A DNA stretch of 64,000 bases from Diplonema japonicum (lineage: Eukaryota > Euglenozoa > Diplonemea > Diplonemida > Diplonemidae): NCBI GenBank assembly GCA_964019335.1, contig OZ025695.1, forward strand, positions 310,001 to 374,000, read 5' to 3'. Shown here one piece after another: positions 20,410-31,278 of this stretch (positions are counted from its first letter, which is position 1; each line of letters opens with the position of its first letter). A program made the translations under genes and the position numbers. Under the pieces are notes generated by a model. The model ran no database searches. It was not told the DNA's origin and saw nothing but the letters and a program-made list of their open reading frames with translations.

Positions 20410-20961
20410 TTGCGCAGACACGTCGAAACAACAGGCCACGGAATGAGTACATTTTTGATAGCATTATGTTTCATTTTTTTTTTTTCCTGCATCACAAAAC
20501 CCCTTATAAAAAGAAAATAAACCATGAAGCAAGCAAACGGTCCACCGCAGTAGCGAGCCTGCCCTGTGATGACCCCCCCCCCCCCCCCCCCCTCCTGGGG
20601 CTTCCGGTAATTCTTTTTACTTCCGGTAAATTTTCCTTTCCGGAATTAATTGTTTTACAGTTTTTTTTTTTTTTTTTTTTTTTTTCTTCTTTTTCTTTTT
20701 TTTTTTCTTCGAATGTGAAAGAAGGAGCTAAAGGATTGAGTTTGAGAAAAACAAAAGTGTGCTTTTTTTTTTTACTATTCTTAGTTAAGTCCTTCGGCAT
20801 TTCATCACCCACTGTTAACTCAGAAACTGGGTCACTGATGAGCGGAGTGACTCAAATGACCAAAGGGAGGCGATCAAACTACCGCCAAATGACAGACACA
20901 ATCTTTTTTTTTTTTCTTTTTGTTCGTGTGCTTTATAACACACAAAAACAAAAGGCGGATA

Positions 20962-21002
<41 letters not shown>

Positions 21003-21082
21003 ACACTACCTAAATTATTATTTTTTTTTTTTTTGGAGGGAGGGAAATATCAATCAAAACGCCCGTATAGAAGGGAAACCCT

Positions 21083-22513
21083 TCACTCAACACCCAGTAT
21101 CATCTTTTCGTACCAAGCGCCGTTCAGCCATTTGGGCTTCCTCAGCCCCATCTCCGCTTGAAGGATTTTCTCCGTGAGCTGTAGCCCGCCTGTGGCCCAC
21201 CCGAAGGTGCCAAAAGAACGGCCGTAGTCCTGGTTGGCAAGGAAGACATTGTAATCCTCATTGGGGCGACGTACCACCTTCCACACCTTTTTGGGCTTCG
21301 TTAGCGCACACCCCGTGGCCCCAATCGACCCAACGTATGTGCCATTGCGAACAAAGTTCCCCATGTAAATAGCCTTGGGGGGTGCAAGGCTTGCAGGATC
21401 GACACCTGCCGCAGCAAGCTCTTTCGCATGGAACTCCATCAGCTGTGCATGAAGATCAGCAAGGACATTGGCATGCTTCCCACCAGGGACGATCCTTGTC
21501 ATTGCGTCATCCGGGTCTGCCATCATCTTCAACCAGTAGTTGCCTTCCATGTTTGTTATTGCCAAGCGGTAGTACACCATCAGTGCCCCCCAACAGTCCC
21601 CGTACTTCACAGGACTTTCTGCGTACACGGGAAGACCATCATTACCGTCCTCCACCTTGCACTTCGTCGGCCCGTCTTGATACCTACCGCTCAGGGGGAC
21701 TGCTTCTTTGTCGGTGCCGTACGATCCTTGCATCAGCCCCAGCTTGGAGTACCACCACGCGTCGTCGTACAGGGCGTACACCTTCAGTCCTGTGAGGAAG
21801 ATCTGGCTTGTCATGCAAGAGAACGCTTCTTCACTGCCGCCTGCCTTTGGGAAGATGACACTGTCCTGATCCAGGGCCCCCAGAGCTGTCATAGGTGTGT
21901 TCATGAGGACGATGTCCGAGTGGAGCTTGTGGTCGGTCCCTCTGAAGGTCAGAATTGCTGTGCGACGCCCGTCTTTTATGGTGTTCCCACCGTTCAACAC
22001 GCCAGTCACAACTGTTCCTGTGAAGAGGTGTGCTCCTTTGCTGATGAGCTGCTCCAACATGGTTTCAATGACAAGGGAGAACCGGGAGTTCCCGTACACA
22101 TCTGTCACTTTCAAACAGTTTGTTGAAAGCCCTCCGTCGCCGTGGCTGCACCCGCCGCCTGTGCAGTTGTAGTCGTAACACGCCGTCTTCAGCAACAGCC
22201 CTTTCATGATGAGATCGGAGGGGAGGTGGTCCCCTTCAGCAAACCTGTACGCTCCCACATCAACTTCAATGTCGCTCATTTCAGGGAAATCCTTCACACT
22301 GTACAACCTCCCGCCGATGCGTGCGTTCGCCTCGAAGATACACACATCAGAGGCGGCCACACGATGAGTGTCCACAGCAAGACGCCATGCAAAGTACACA
22401 CCAGAGAACCCAGCGCCTGCAACAGACACCTTGCATTTGGATGGGAGCTCTTCCGTGTGGTTGACTGCAGCAGAAGTTACCGCAGCTGCAGCCAGCAGTA
22501 CAGCTAACCTCAT
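21083..22513 (-). CDS. secreted flavin-containing amine oxidase, copy 1
   Basis: A 476-residue protein with a signal peptide (MRLAVLLAAAAVTSAA) and an N-terminal FAD-binding site: GAGFSG (33-38) and, 23 residues later, E61-x7-R69 within EANARIGGRL, the hallmark of the monoamine/polyamine/L-amino-acid oxidase superfamily. A C-terminal FAD contact region (FGWATGGLQLTEKIL) is also present. It has several NxT/S sites and many cysteines, fitting a secreted or lysosomal enzyme. The substrate cannot be told from sequence. It is a tandem duplicate of the gene at 23013-24524; the two are near-identical over long blocks. This copy ends shortly after WYEKMILGVE with no hydrophobic tail. Confidence 0.8.
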   Translation of the reverse strand: MRLAVLLAAAAVTSAAVNHTEELPSKCKVSVAGAGFSGVYFAWRLAVDTHRVAASDVCIFEANARIGGRLYSVKDFPEMSDIEVDVGAYRFAEGDHLPSDLIMKGLLLKTACYDYNCTGGGCSHGDGGLSTNCLKVTDVYGNSRFSLVIETMLEQLISKGAHLFTGTVVTGVLNGGNTIKDGRRTAILTFRGTDHKLHSDIVLMNTPMTALGALDQDSVIFPKAGGSEEAFSCMTSQIFLTGLKVYALYDDAWWYSKLGLMQGSYGTDKEAVPLSGRYQDGPTKCKVEDGNDGLPVYAESPVKYGDCWGALMVYYRLAITNMEGNYWLKMMADPDDAMTRIVPGGKHANVLADLHAQLMEFHAKELAAAGVDPASLAPPKAIYMGNFVRNGTYVGSIGATGCALTKPKKVWKVVRRPNEDYNVFLANQDYGRSFGTFGWATGGLQLTEKILQAEMGLRKPKWLNGAWYEKMILGVE

Positions 22514-22890
22514 TTTCTTCTTTTTATTTAAATTACGAACTATAAACTGCGGGGGTTACTTAACACCAGGAATGCTGTGAACAATTACTCAAGATCATTG
22601 AATGAAGAAAGTTGTGTTCTTTGAATGAAGTGGATTTCGATGAGAAGATGACCAATACTCTGGACCTACATGCACAGCCACTAGAAAGAGATGACGCATT
22701 GTTCCCAATCGCGCCAATGGCCAAAAAAATATAGCAATATTACGCAGGAGAAGTGGCAAAACTTGGAAACGCGTTTCCTTGCCAGCAAAGCCCTGGGGGG
22801 GGGGGGGGGGGGGAGGTCAAAAGCCCGGAGCCAATCCAATGAATGAAATCAAGTGAAAGACGAGACAGAAAATACACTGTAAAGTGGATT

Positions 22891-22940
<50 letters not shown>

Positions 22941-23012
22941 CACCAGTAGTTTGTACGCAAGAAACCTTGTCGGTTCCAGATACTTGCAAGATTAAGGAGC
23001 AAGAAGAAAAGG
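22514..23012. other. spacer between amine oxidase copies
   Basis: No gene is seen. It contains a G-run (22796-22813) and an A-run of about 45 nt (22894-22939). It does not resemble the DNA upstream of the other copy, so the duplicated unit is close to the coding region. Confidence 0.55.
22547..22549 (-). promoter_or_regulatory. predicted splice-leader acceptor AG
   Basis: In gene orientation AACCCCCGCAG precedes TTTATAG, 33 nt before the amine-oxidase ATG. The pyrimidine-rich run plus CAG is the nearest good acceptor. Confidence 0.4.
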
Positions 23013-24524
23013 TTAACAGAAGAAAAGAAAAACGAAAACGACGAAGAAAGCAATCAGTGTTCTGCGGTAGTTGCAGCGGACTGAGAATGCAGCGCTCGGG
23101 CTTGAGAAATCAACACCAAGCACCATTTCCTCATACCACGAGAGGTTGAGCCAGACCGGCCTCCCCAGCCCCATCTCCGCTTGAAGGATTTTCTCCGTGA
23201 GCTGTAGCCCGCCTGTGGCCCACCCGAAGGTGTCGAAAGAACGGCCGTAGTCCTGGTTGGCAAGGAAGACATTGTAATCCTCATTGGGGCGACGTACCAC
23301 CTTCCACACTGTGTTGGGCATTGTGTTTACACACTCCGTGGCCCCAATCGACCCAACGTATGTGCCATTGCGAACAAAGTTCCCCATGTAAATAGCCTTG
23401 GGGGGTGCAAGGCTTGCAGGATCGACACCCGCCGCAGCAAGCTCTTTCGCATGGAACTCCATCAGCTGTGCATGAAGATCAGCAAGGACATTGGCATGCT
23501 TCCCACCAGGGACGATCCTTGTCATTGCGTCCTGTGGGTCTGCTACTAACCCCCTCCAGTAGTTGCCTTCCATGTCGTTTTCTGCGAAGCGGTAGTACAC
23601 CATCAGTGCCCCCCAACAGTCCCCGTACTTCACAGGACTTTCTGCGTACACGGGAAGACCGGAGTGACCATCCTTCACCTTGCACTTCGTCGGCCCGTCT
23701 TGATACCTACCGCTCAGGGGGACTGCTTCTTTGTCGGTGCCGTACGATCCTTGCATCAGCCCCAGCTTGGAGTACCACCACGCGTCGTCGTACAGGGCGT
23801 ACACCTTCAGTCCTGTGAGGAAGATCTGGCTTGTCATGCAAGAGAACGCTTCTTCACTGCCGCCTGCCTTTGGGAAGATGACACTGTCCTGATCCAGGGC
23901 CCCCAGAGCTGTCATAGGTGTGTTCATGAGGACGATGTCCGAGTGGAGCTTGTGGTCGGTCCCTCTGAAGGTCAGAATTGCTGTGCGACGCCCGTTTTTT
24001 ATGGTGTTCCCACCGTTCAACACGCCAGTCACAACTGTTCCTGTGAAGAGGTGTGCTCCTTTGCTGATGAGCTGCTCCAACATGGTTTCAACGACAAGGG
24101 AGTACCGGGAGTTCCCGTACACATCTGTCACTTTCAAACAGTTTGTTGAAAGCCCTGCACCGTTGCTGTGTCTGCACCCGCCGCCTGTGCAGTTGTAGTC
24201 GTAACACGCCGTCTTCAGCAACAGCCCCTTCATGATGAGATCGGAGGGGAGGTGGTCCCCCACAGCAAACCTGTACGCTCCCACATCAACTTCAATGTCG
24301 CTCATTTCAGGGAAATCCTTCACACTGTACAACCTCCCGCCGATGCGTGCGTTCGCCTCGAAGATACACACATCAGAGGCGGCCACACGATGGGTGTCCA
24401 CAGCAAGACGCCATGCAAAGTACACACCAGAGAACCCAGCGCCTGCAACAGACACCTTGCATTTGGATGGGAGCTCTTCCGTGTTCACCGTCAGGAGAAG
24501 CAAGACGGTTATTGTTAACAGCAT
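23013..24524 (-). CDS. flavin-containing amine oxidase, copy 2, with hydrophobic C-terminal tail
   Basis: A 503-residue protein from the ATG at 24524; an upstream TTG is in frame but gives no better start. It has a signal peptide (MLLTITVLLLLTVN), GAGFSG at 28-33 and EANARIGGRL as in copy 1. Compared with copy 1 the sequence is almost unchanged over most of its length but differs in a few patches: the signal peptide, the segment around HSGLPVYAE, the segment FAENDMEGNYWRGLV, VNTMPNTVWK, and the C-terminus. After WYEEMVLGV this copy continues for about 30 residues and ends in a hydrophobic stretch (LIAFFVVFVFLFFC) preceded by small residues (SSPSAA). That fits a GPI-anchor signal or a membrane tail, so this copy may stay at the cell surface. 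Confidence 0.8.
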   Translation of the reverse strand: MLLTITVLLLLTVNTEELPSKCKVSVAGAGFSGVYFAWRLAVDTHRVAASDVCIFEANARIGGRLYSVKDFPEMSDIEVDVGAYRFAVGDHLPSDLIMKGLLLKTACYDYNCTGGGCRHSNGAGLSTNCLKVTDVYGNSRYSLVVETMLEQLISKGAHLFTGTVVTGVLNGGNTIKNGRRTAILTFRGTDHKLHSDIVLMNTPMTALGALDQDSVIFPKAGGSEEAFSCMTSQIFLTGLKVYALYDDAWWYSKLGLMQGSYGTDKEAVPLSGRYQDGPTKCKVKDGHSGLPVYAESPVKYGDCWGALMVYYRFAENDMEGNYWRGLVADPQDAMTRIVPGGKHANVLADLHAQLMEFHAKELAAAGVDPASLAPPKAIYMGNFVRNGTYVGSIGATECVNTMPNTVWKVVRRPNEDYNVFLANQDYGRSFDTFGWATGGLQLTEKILQAEMGLGRPVWLNLSWYEEMVLGVDFSSPSAAFSVRCNYRRTLIAFFVVFVFLFFC

Positions 24525-24617
24525 TTTGATGTGTAAGCTTTGCAATGTGAGCAGGAAGAAAAAAGAGAAGAAAAAAAAAGAGAATCTAAATCTATCACCT
24601 ACCAGACGTAATAAGAA

Positions 24618-25613
24618 CTACGCGGCACGTGTTGGGGATGCGGGGTCCGAGATGAGGGGGTCGAAGAGGTTCACTGTAACGCGCCTGACATCCTCGTAGT
24701 CGGCGGAGGCAGAGGTTGCCCACACATCGTGCGTGTCGTCAGTGATGGGAACGGCACTCCATGTGTTGGGTGGTATCTTCTTTTTAGGTGCAGGGGGCTT
24801 TCGAGGGGACGTCGTCTTGCGGCTCTGTACATTGTTGGATATCTCCTCAAGGTACATCTTCCTCTCGTCCTCCTTGCATTTTTTCATGTATTCCTCCTTC
24901 AGTTTCCTCGCTTGTTCTTGCTTGTCACGATCACCGGAAAGCTGCCGGTGTCTCTGTGCAGCAAGCTTCACCGCAGTTGTTTCCCTTTCCTTCTTGGACT
25001 TCCCGAACCCCTTTGAGTCGCAAAACGTATCTAGTCTTCTTTTTGTCTTCTCAAGGAGTTCCTTTTTTCTCATTTCCTTCTCCGTTTCGTGTGCTACAGC
25101 ATCTTTTCGAAGTGCTTTTAAGGCGGCGGTGTAACGTTGTTTTTCGACTGCAGGGGAGGATGCTTTTTGGACAATGTGTGGCTTGGGGCTGTCAGGCGGT
25201 CGTTTTGGAGTCGATATTGCGTGCTGAGGCGTGATTTTCTGAGGGTTTTGCTGTACTTTTGGGAGACCTTTTTGAGCGATCAAGAGTAAGGCTCGCTCGC
25301 GCAGTTTTTTGGTACGCATTGCGTCTTCGTGCTTTTCGTCATCGTGAATTTCTTCTTCGTCTTCTATAAGCAGTGTCCCTGTTGCAGTCGGTTCAGCACA
25401 CTCCCCTCCTTCTAGCATGGCTGCGATGTCTCTTCTCACTGCATCTATGCGCCCTTCTCGTGCTGCTTGCTCCTCCTTTAACTGCACTTTCAACCTCTCC
25501 TTGGACCCTGCCATTGCATCATTCAGGATGCTTCTCAGCCCTTCCACACCTTCCAGCAGTTCTATCCTCCTCTTCCTTTCCTCCTCCAGATTATTTTTAA
25601 TTTCTAGATTCAT
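24618..25613 (-). CDS. coiled-coil protein of unknown function
   Basis: A 331-residue, highly charged protein. The ATG follows an 11-nt A-run. Residues 1-70 form a heptad-like coiled coil, with further helical Lys/Glu/Arg-rich segments to about 260 (EKEMRKKELLEKTKRR, KLKEEYMKKCKEDERK). The C-terminus is Ser/Pro-rich with acidic patches. Such proteins are frequent in the flagellar or basal-body cytoskeleton, but no specific family is recognised. Further upstream exons cannot be excluded, because the N-terminus starts directly in the coiled coil. Confidence 0.65.
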   Translation of the reverse strand: MNLEIKNNLEEERKRRIELLEGVEGLRSILNDAMAGSKERLKVQLKEEQAAREGRIDAVRRDIAAMLEGGECAEPTATGTLLIEDEEEIHDDEKHEDAMRTKKLRERALLLIAQKGLPKVQQNPQKITPQHAISTPKRPPDSPKPHIVQKASSPAVEKQRYTAALKALRKDAVAHETEKEMRKKELLEKTKRRLDTFCDSKGFGKSKKERETTAVKLAAQRHRQLSGDRDKQEQARKLKEEYMKKCKEDERKMYLEEISNNVQSRKTTSPRKPPAPKKKIPPNTWSAVPITDDTHDVWATSASADYEDVRRVTVNLFDPLISDPASPTRAA

Positions 25614-26034
25614 TTTTTTTTTTGCCCCCCAACTTTCTTCCCTTTTTTGTTTTGATTCTCATATGTTTTGTTTTTTTCTTTTTTTTTTTTCCAGGGGGTT
25701 TTGTATAAAAAAAAAAAAAAAAACATGTTGGGGAGGGGAACATTACAATTAGAAAAGTAGAAAAACAAAGGAATGAAGGAGGGGCAAAAAAAAGGGGGAC
25801 TTCTAGGAAAAGCAAGAGGGGGGGGGGGGGGGGGGGGGGAGGGAAGAAGAGGGACACAAACTTTTTTTTTTCTAATGGGTCATTTTTTTTTTTCTCTTTT
25901 TTTAAAATTAACAAAAGGGGGAAAATGTAAGGGATGGAAACAAAAACAAAAAAAAAAACAAAAAAAGGCAAGAGCATCTAAAAAAAAAAAAAAAAAGACC
26001 ACACAACTCACACACCCATCCTTAACTTATTTCT

Positions 26035-28221
26035 CTAATATCTTCTGGGTGAAAGGGTGGAGGAGTGCGTAGGTTGGTGCTGAGAGGTAGGGATATAGGG
26101 TTGCTGCTGCTGCTGCTGCTGCGAGGGTTGGGCTTGGGAGGGAACGAGCCGCGTGAACTGCCCAATAGAATGCCCACAATTTCTACAAGGCACACCGGGC
26201 ACGAAACCAGATGTGGAGCACAAGGGACACGTCAACTTCACATGATAATTCGAGGCATGACCATAGTCATCAGGGTCTACTGGCCATGACATAGCAGAAG
26301 TGTGGAGCTGAGCAGGCGGCTGCCCCGCTACAACAGGCGTTACAATTCCCGTGGCCCCTCCTTGAGGGGTTGATGAAGCGACACCTCCCACTGTCACTGT
26401 CGGACCATGGTGTACCTGTGCGACAGGCTGCTGTTGCTGTTGTTGCAACTGTGCGGCTTGTTGTTTTTTCGTCGCCTCCAGTTGATCTTGCAGTGCTTGG
26501 TACTGAACCTTTTGTTCCTCTATCTGCCGTTGGAGTTGGTTGGTTAAATCGTTTGCCTTGTCGCCGGATTCTTTGTGCGATGTGAGCTGTCTTTGGAGAT
26601 CCTCGTTTTGCTGCTCCAATTGGAGTCCGTAGTCACGGATTTGAGCCATTTCTTGAGTGAGTTTTCGGAGGTCCTCTTCGAGGTCGGCCGCTCGTCGTTC
26701 GGAGGCTTCGGCTTGTTCTTGGAGCTTGCTGAGCGCGAACCTGTTTTGCTCCAGCTCGTCACGGAGGCGGTTCGCTTCGTTCCGTGCGGCGTCGCCTTCC
26801 ATCGTCATCTGGTTCTTCAGCCTCCTCTGGTTGTCGACCTCGTCCTCTAGTTCTTGACGCTGCTGGTCCTGCCGCCTTCTCGTTGATATCCTCTCCTCTT
26901 CAAGCTCCTCGAGTTCCGCGGTCTTTCTCTTCAACTGATTTTGCAGCGTTTCATTATCTGCTGTTAACATTTCAACCTGCTGCCTCAGAGAGTGTAGCCC
27001 ACCCATTAGGGGTGGGGAAGGATTTTCCTATTTTTTTTTTGATTTTTTTTTTTTTTTTTAAAATATTTTTTCGGTACCTGAGGCTGGCCGTGGGGTGGAG
27101 CCCCGGGACCGCCGAAGGGTGTCAGGGAATTGTACTCGATCCCTCCTGACCCGCCGGGACCTTCTTGGAAGAGCGCACGGCAGCTGGACTGAAGGGTGTT
27201 CAGTGCTTCGTGAAGATGGAACATCGCGTCCCTCGCGGTCTGATTATTATTATTATTTTTTTTTTTTTTTGATAAGAAACGTAATCACACACCTGTCTGT
27301 CAGCAACGGTAACGGGTGCATCCAGGTCGCCGGTCATGTCAATGTCGTCAAGCCCAGCTAGGGGGTCAACAACACGCTCCCCTGTGAACCTGTCTATAAT
27401 CCCGCGGAGCTGCAAGAGACGCCTCCGCATTCTCCGAGCTTGCGTCGCGAGCTCCATGAAATTCTTTTTGTCCTCGTCGGCCGCCACCTCCATTTCGCGT
27501 ATTTTTTCTTGCAGGGCTTGCCTTTATTATTATTATTATTATTATTTGTATTTTCTTTTTTTTTTTTTTTTTTTGTCGATGTCTCATACAAGGCAGAATG
27601 CGCTGCTTCTTTTTCCGCTTTTTCCTTTTCCCGTTCCATTTCTGCCGCTGCGATTCTCTGCCTTATGTCGCCATCGTTTTTGTTCAGTGCGGATTTTGCT
27701 TCCCTTTTTTATTTATTTATTTATTTATTTTTTTTTTTTTTTCAAAAAAAAAAAAAAAAGAAATACCATAGTTCGGCTTTAATTTTTTCATTCTCATCCG
27801 CGACACGCTTGCACTCCTCCACCCCCCGGTCCAGCCATTCCTTGAGAAGTTGATTTTCGTTCTGGAGCTTTGAGGCATCTTGGTGTTGGTTCTGCAGTTC
27901 CTCGGTTTTTGTGTGAAGCTCCTGGCCTGTCTTGATGAAGTGCTGGTTGATGCGGTCCTTTTCCAGGTTGAAGGCTTCCCTTTGTTCCTCTAGTTTCGAA
28001 GCGAGCAACTTAGCGTGTTCTTCTTTGTAAAGTTCAAACTGCACCTCTAACTGTTTCAGCACAGCTTCTTTATGGCGAAGCTCATCATGTAGCCTCATCT
28101 CTGTTTCTGTCTCGAATCGTATTCCAACTATCTCCTCTGGAAGAGGGGGTGGAGGAGGAACCCCTAAATGTTGTCGTTTTGGGCTTGTATTGCGAGAATA
28201 CCCCTGTGGGGGCGGGTACAT
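26035..28221 (-). CDS. coiled-coil protein with C-terminal zinc ribbon, five exons
   Basis: Exons read 28221-27767, 27703-27590, 27521-27293, 27239-27078 and 27027-26035, giving 650 residues. All four introns are GT-AG and short (63, 68, 53 and 50 nt), with donors GTATTT, GTATGA, GTGTGT and GTACCG and A-run or AAT-repeat interiors. Phases fit throughout and each junction continues coiled-coil sequence. The protein has a proline-rich N-terminus, coiled coil over about 45-195, a spacer rich in Pro/Gly (about 290-320), coiled coil at about 330-520, a glutamine-rich stretch, and CPLC-x10-CRNC near residue 590, then a poly-Gln tract. A cytoskeletal or flagellar scaffold is plausible; no named family is recognised. 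Confidence 0.75.
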
Positions 28222-28839
28222 GATTTGCTGCTTTTTTTTTTTTTTTTTTTTTTCCCTCCCCTCTCTCCCCTCCTTTTCTTAACGTTGGCCTGATATGAAG
28301 TGGGGGGGGGGGGGAGGGGGAAAAAATGAAACTCTATTTAAAAAAAAAAAACTCATTGGTGGAAAAAAAAGGGGGGGGCCTTCGTTCACCATGTGAAGCT
28401 GACATTTCTTTTTTTGCTTGCAAAGTCGGTGTTGTTCTGCAGAAAGTTGAAGGCGAACAAGGATGCCTCAATTTTATATATCGCCAATCAAAAAAAAAAA
28501 AAGAAAAAAAAGGAAAAAGAATCTGCTAGAACTATCCCTGCTCACACCTCATTTCTTTTATGTTTTCTTTTTTTCAAATACTTTTCTTTTCTTTTCTTTT
28601 TTTTTTCTCTTTTTTTGTTCGGAGTTTGGCTTTCTGAGGAAGGTTTTTCACCAAAGCAAAAAAAAAAAAAAAAGAAAAAAAAATTGAATGTTCTTTAAGT
28701 TTTCGAAAGAATAAGAGATAAAAGGCAAAAAAAAAAAAAAAAAAGAAAATCGATATCTCTTTACGTCAAGGTGACACAAGTCAATACGGCTCCAAGAGTA
28801 CACGGACTTCTTCATATCACCATGTTATCTCCACCACCA

Positions 28840-28895
<56 letters not shown>

Positions 28896-29053
28896 AGCAA
28901 GGACCCAATCGTCCTGCTGACGAAGAGAGCAAACAAAGGGGGGAGAAAAAAAAAGATCAAAGGTCAGTGTCGGTGCCCTGTTTGGAGAAATAAAAAAAAA
29001 AAAAAAAAAAGAACGGGGATTTCCCATATTTCATATTTCACTTTAGAAGGAAG

Positions 29054-29093
<40 letters not shown>

Positions 29094-29125
29094 TTTTTTT
29101 TCCCTCAATAAAGCAGATTCCAATT
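28222..29125. other. homopolymer-rich spacer
   Basis: No gene is seen. It contains an A-run of about 54 nt (28841-28894), another of about 33 nt (29058-29091), a G-run near 28301-28318 and T-rich pieces. Confidence 0.6.
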
Positions 29126-30625
29126 TCAAGAAGGAAGCAGCAGCTTCCCAGGGTAGCATGCAGTGGCGAAGACTTGGTGCTGAGGGCAGACAGACACACG
29201 AGGCAAAAGGCCATGTCCGGATACGGGAGGCCCGTGAATCTGAAACCCAAGGGATTGGAAGGTTTTGATGTCTAATTCGTAGGCCTTCTCGACGTCCGCA
29301 TGCATTCTCGGAGAGCTGTAGTAAGACGACATTTTCGAACGGGAATCAGTTGCGTGGCCGTCGGTAGTGAGTTTTCGCTGCATGAATCCTTCTGGGGATC
29401 GCCATCCCTTAGCACCATACGTTTCCCAAAGAGAGTATTTTTCTAAAAGCAGTTTCACATGCTCACCCGTCGCCCACCCAATAAAGTCCATCAGCGGGAG
29501 AAATTTGAAAACGTTCGCAACCAGTATTTGAGACCTCCAGTGAGCGTTCGTAAAAGGCCCGACCCCGTTTGGCGGCCGATCGTTCACCTTAAGCTTTTCG
29601 ATCAAATCTGAAAACGTCATTTTTTTCTGCTGCATGAAAACCCGTTGGTGGTAGGAATTCGTCATGACGAACTTGTCCAAATAAGCAGAAAGAAGCCGGA
29701 TCTTCGGGTCGCGAAAAAACACGATTTTTTCGTAATCAGGGTTGTTCATTAGAAGCGTGGCCTCCTCGGGCGTGAACTCGCTCAGCAGCAACCGCTTACG
29801 AACCGTGTCGGTGAAACGAAAATGGACCGCCACCCCGTACAAACTGTCATCGTAGTCTTCATGACCCACCAAACGGTCGTAAAGACGAAGAAATTCCGAA
29901 CACGCTGCTTTTGGAACTGTGAATAGGATCAACTTGTGAATCGGGTCGACCAAAACGTGAGAAGAGAAGCTTTTCAAGTCGCGCTCGGTGACATCGACCC
30001 ATAGTGGCGGGTTGATGTTCTCATGATCCTTCAAAGATGTCATGTTGCTGACCACCTCAGAGGACCAGATTTCACTACGGTTGTACGCCCGCCCCGTGAC
30101 CTCCTTGACCCGCCATGTTGCTGCTTTTATCGACGATTTTGATGCGAAAAGTTTCACATCGTGTGCCGCACGTTCTTTTAAATTTAGTTTTAGCGGAGTT
30201 CGATTTGGTGCTATGTATGTGTTCCCGGCAGCATGGCCGGGGGTTAGAACACATGATGGATTTAAGAGTGTACATTTGAATGTTTCGCAATAAACAGATT
30301 GGCATCGAGGGTGTGCGGAACAAGTTTCCAACACGGCGGTTATGTTAGCGCTCTTCGGTCCCAGGACTTCTCCTATTGTGTGTTCGAAGATGTACTGGCA
30401 AGTTTGGCTCGGGTAGTGGTAGTAAGTTACCTTTTCGGTTTTAAATTCTGTTCTTCCTTTGGTGTTGTATGTAACGCTGGGTTCCCGTGCCGGGTTGAAG
30501 AGTGCGTTCTGGTCCCATTCAGCTGGTTGTTTTGAAGTTGGCACGTGTTCTTCGCTTGCGGTCTGGAGGACAATAATGCAGCTTAATGCGAATACTAATA
30601 ATATTGAGGTCCATACCCGGGACAT
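29126..30625 (-). CDS. Golgi carbohydrate sulfotransferase-like protein
   Basis: A 499-residue type II membrane protein: SRVWTSILLVFALSCIIVLQ (2-21) is the signal anchor. Residues 70-135 are a cysteine-rich region resembling a PAN/apple-type fold (six cysteines). The catalytic domain follows: the 5'-phosphosulfate-binding loop VPKAACSEF (237-245) and the 3'-phosphate-binding motif FFRDPKIRLLSAY (303-315), both as in the carbohydrate sulfotransferase family 2 (chondroitin/HNK-1 type). It would transfer sulfate from PAPS to a glycan in the Golgi lumen. The acceptor is unknown. The ATG follows a 12-nt A-run. Confidence 0.8.
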   Translation of the reverse strand: MSRVWTSILLVFALSCIIVLQTASEEHVPTSKQPAEWDQNALFNPAREPSVTYNTKGRTEFKTEKVTYYHYPSQTCQYIFEHTIGEVLGPKSANITAVLETCSAHPRCQSVYCETFKCTLLNPSCVLTPGHAAGNTYIAPNRTPLKLNLKERAAHDVKLFASKSSIKAATWRVKEVTGRAYNRSEIWSSEVVSNMTSLKDHENINPPLWVDVTERDLKSFSSHVLVDPIHKLILFTVPKAACSEFLRLYDRLVGHEDYDDSLYGVAVHFRFTDTVRKRLLLSEFTPEEATLLMNNPDYEKIVFFRDPKIRLLSAYLDKFVMTNSYHQRVFMQQKKMTFSDLIEKLKVNDRPPNGVGPFTNAHWRSQILVANVFKFLPLMDFIGWATGEHVKLLLEKYSLWETYGAKGWRSPEGFMQRKLTTDGHATDSRSKMSSYYSSPRMHADVEKAYELDIKTFQSLGFQIHGPPVSGHGLLPRVSVCPQHQVFATACYPGKLLLPS

Positions 30626-31242
30626 TTTTTTTTTTTCTTTTTTCTTTTTTGTTGTTGTTGCCCCGACTTTTTTTTGTTTGATTTTTTTTTTTTTTTTTTT
30701 TTTTTGACAAGAAAATTACAGGGTTCAAAGTAAGATGGGAAATATATAAAAAAAAAAATATTTTTTAGGGTTGAAAAAAAAAGTAAAAAAAAAAGGGGGG
30801 AGTGTGTCATTTTTTTTTGTTTTTTTTTGTTTCTTTTTTATATAAATTTGCTCCCCCACTTGTTAACAGAGGGAAATGTGTAAATGGATGAAAGAAAAGA
30901 GAGAGGAAAGAAAAGAGAAGAAGAAGAAAATTGAGTAAGAAATGAAAAAAAAGAGATTTTTAAACTGAAAAAAAGGGGGGGAACCGTAATAAGAAAAGAG
31001 AGGGAGATTTTGTCCCCTCGGAATGCAAAAAAAGAAATAGGGAAAGAAAAAAAAAAGGATGGTATCCTCATTTCTTCATTCTACTTTTTTTGGGGGGGGG
31101 AAGGGCAATGAAAACAAAAAGTCAGGAGAGTAAGGGGGAACCCTGTCGTTGTGAACAAATGGTTCCCTTTAAAAAAAAGAAAAAAAGAGAAGAAGAAGAA
31201 AGAGAAAGAGAGAGAGAAGACCCCTTGAAATGGCCCAGCATT

Positions 31243-31278
<36 letters not shown>

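Larger units (their letters stand above)
17999..21082. other. 3.1-kb repeat-rich intergenic region
   Basis: No supported gene is seen beyond the small candidate at 17882-17998. The region holds fragments of complex sequence (18000-18180, 18230-18400, 18590-18990), three repeat features listed separately, and long A/T and C/G runs (18411-18447, 19427-19445, 20574-20592, 20961-21000). A minus-strand frame at about 18830-18591 (79 codons) has unusual but protein-like composition and may be an eroded gene. Confidence 0.5.

Noticed and set aside
30880-31230. Possible satellite
   Set aside because: It is AG-rich low-complexity sequence without a fixed period.
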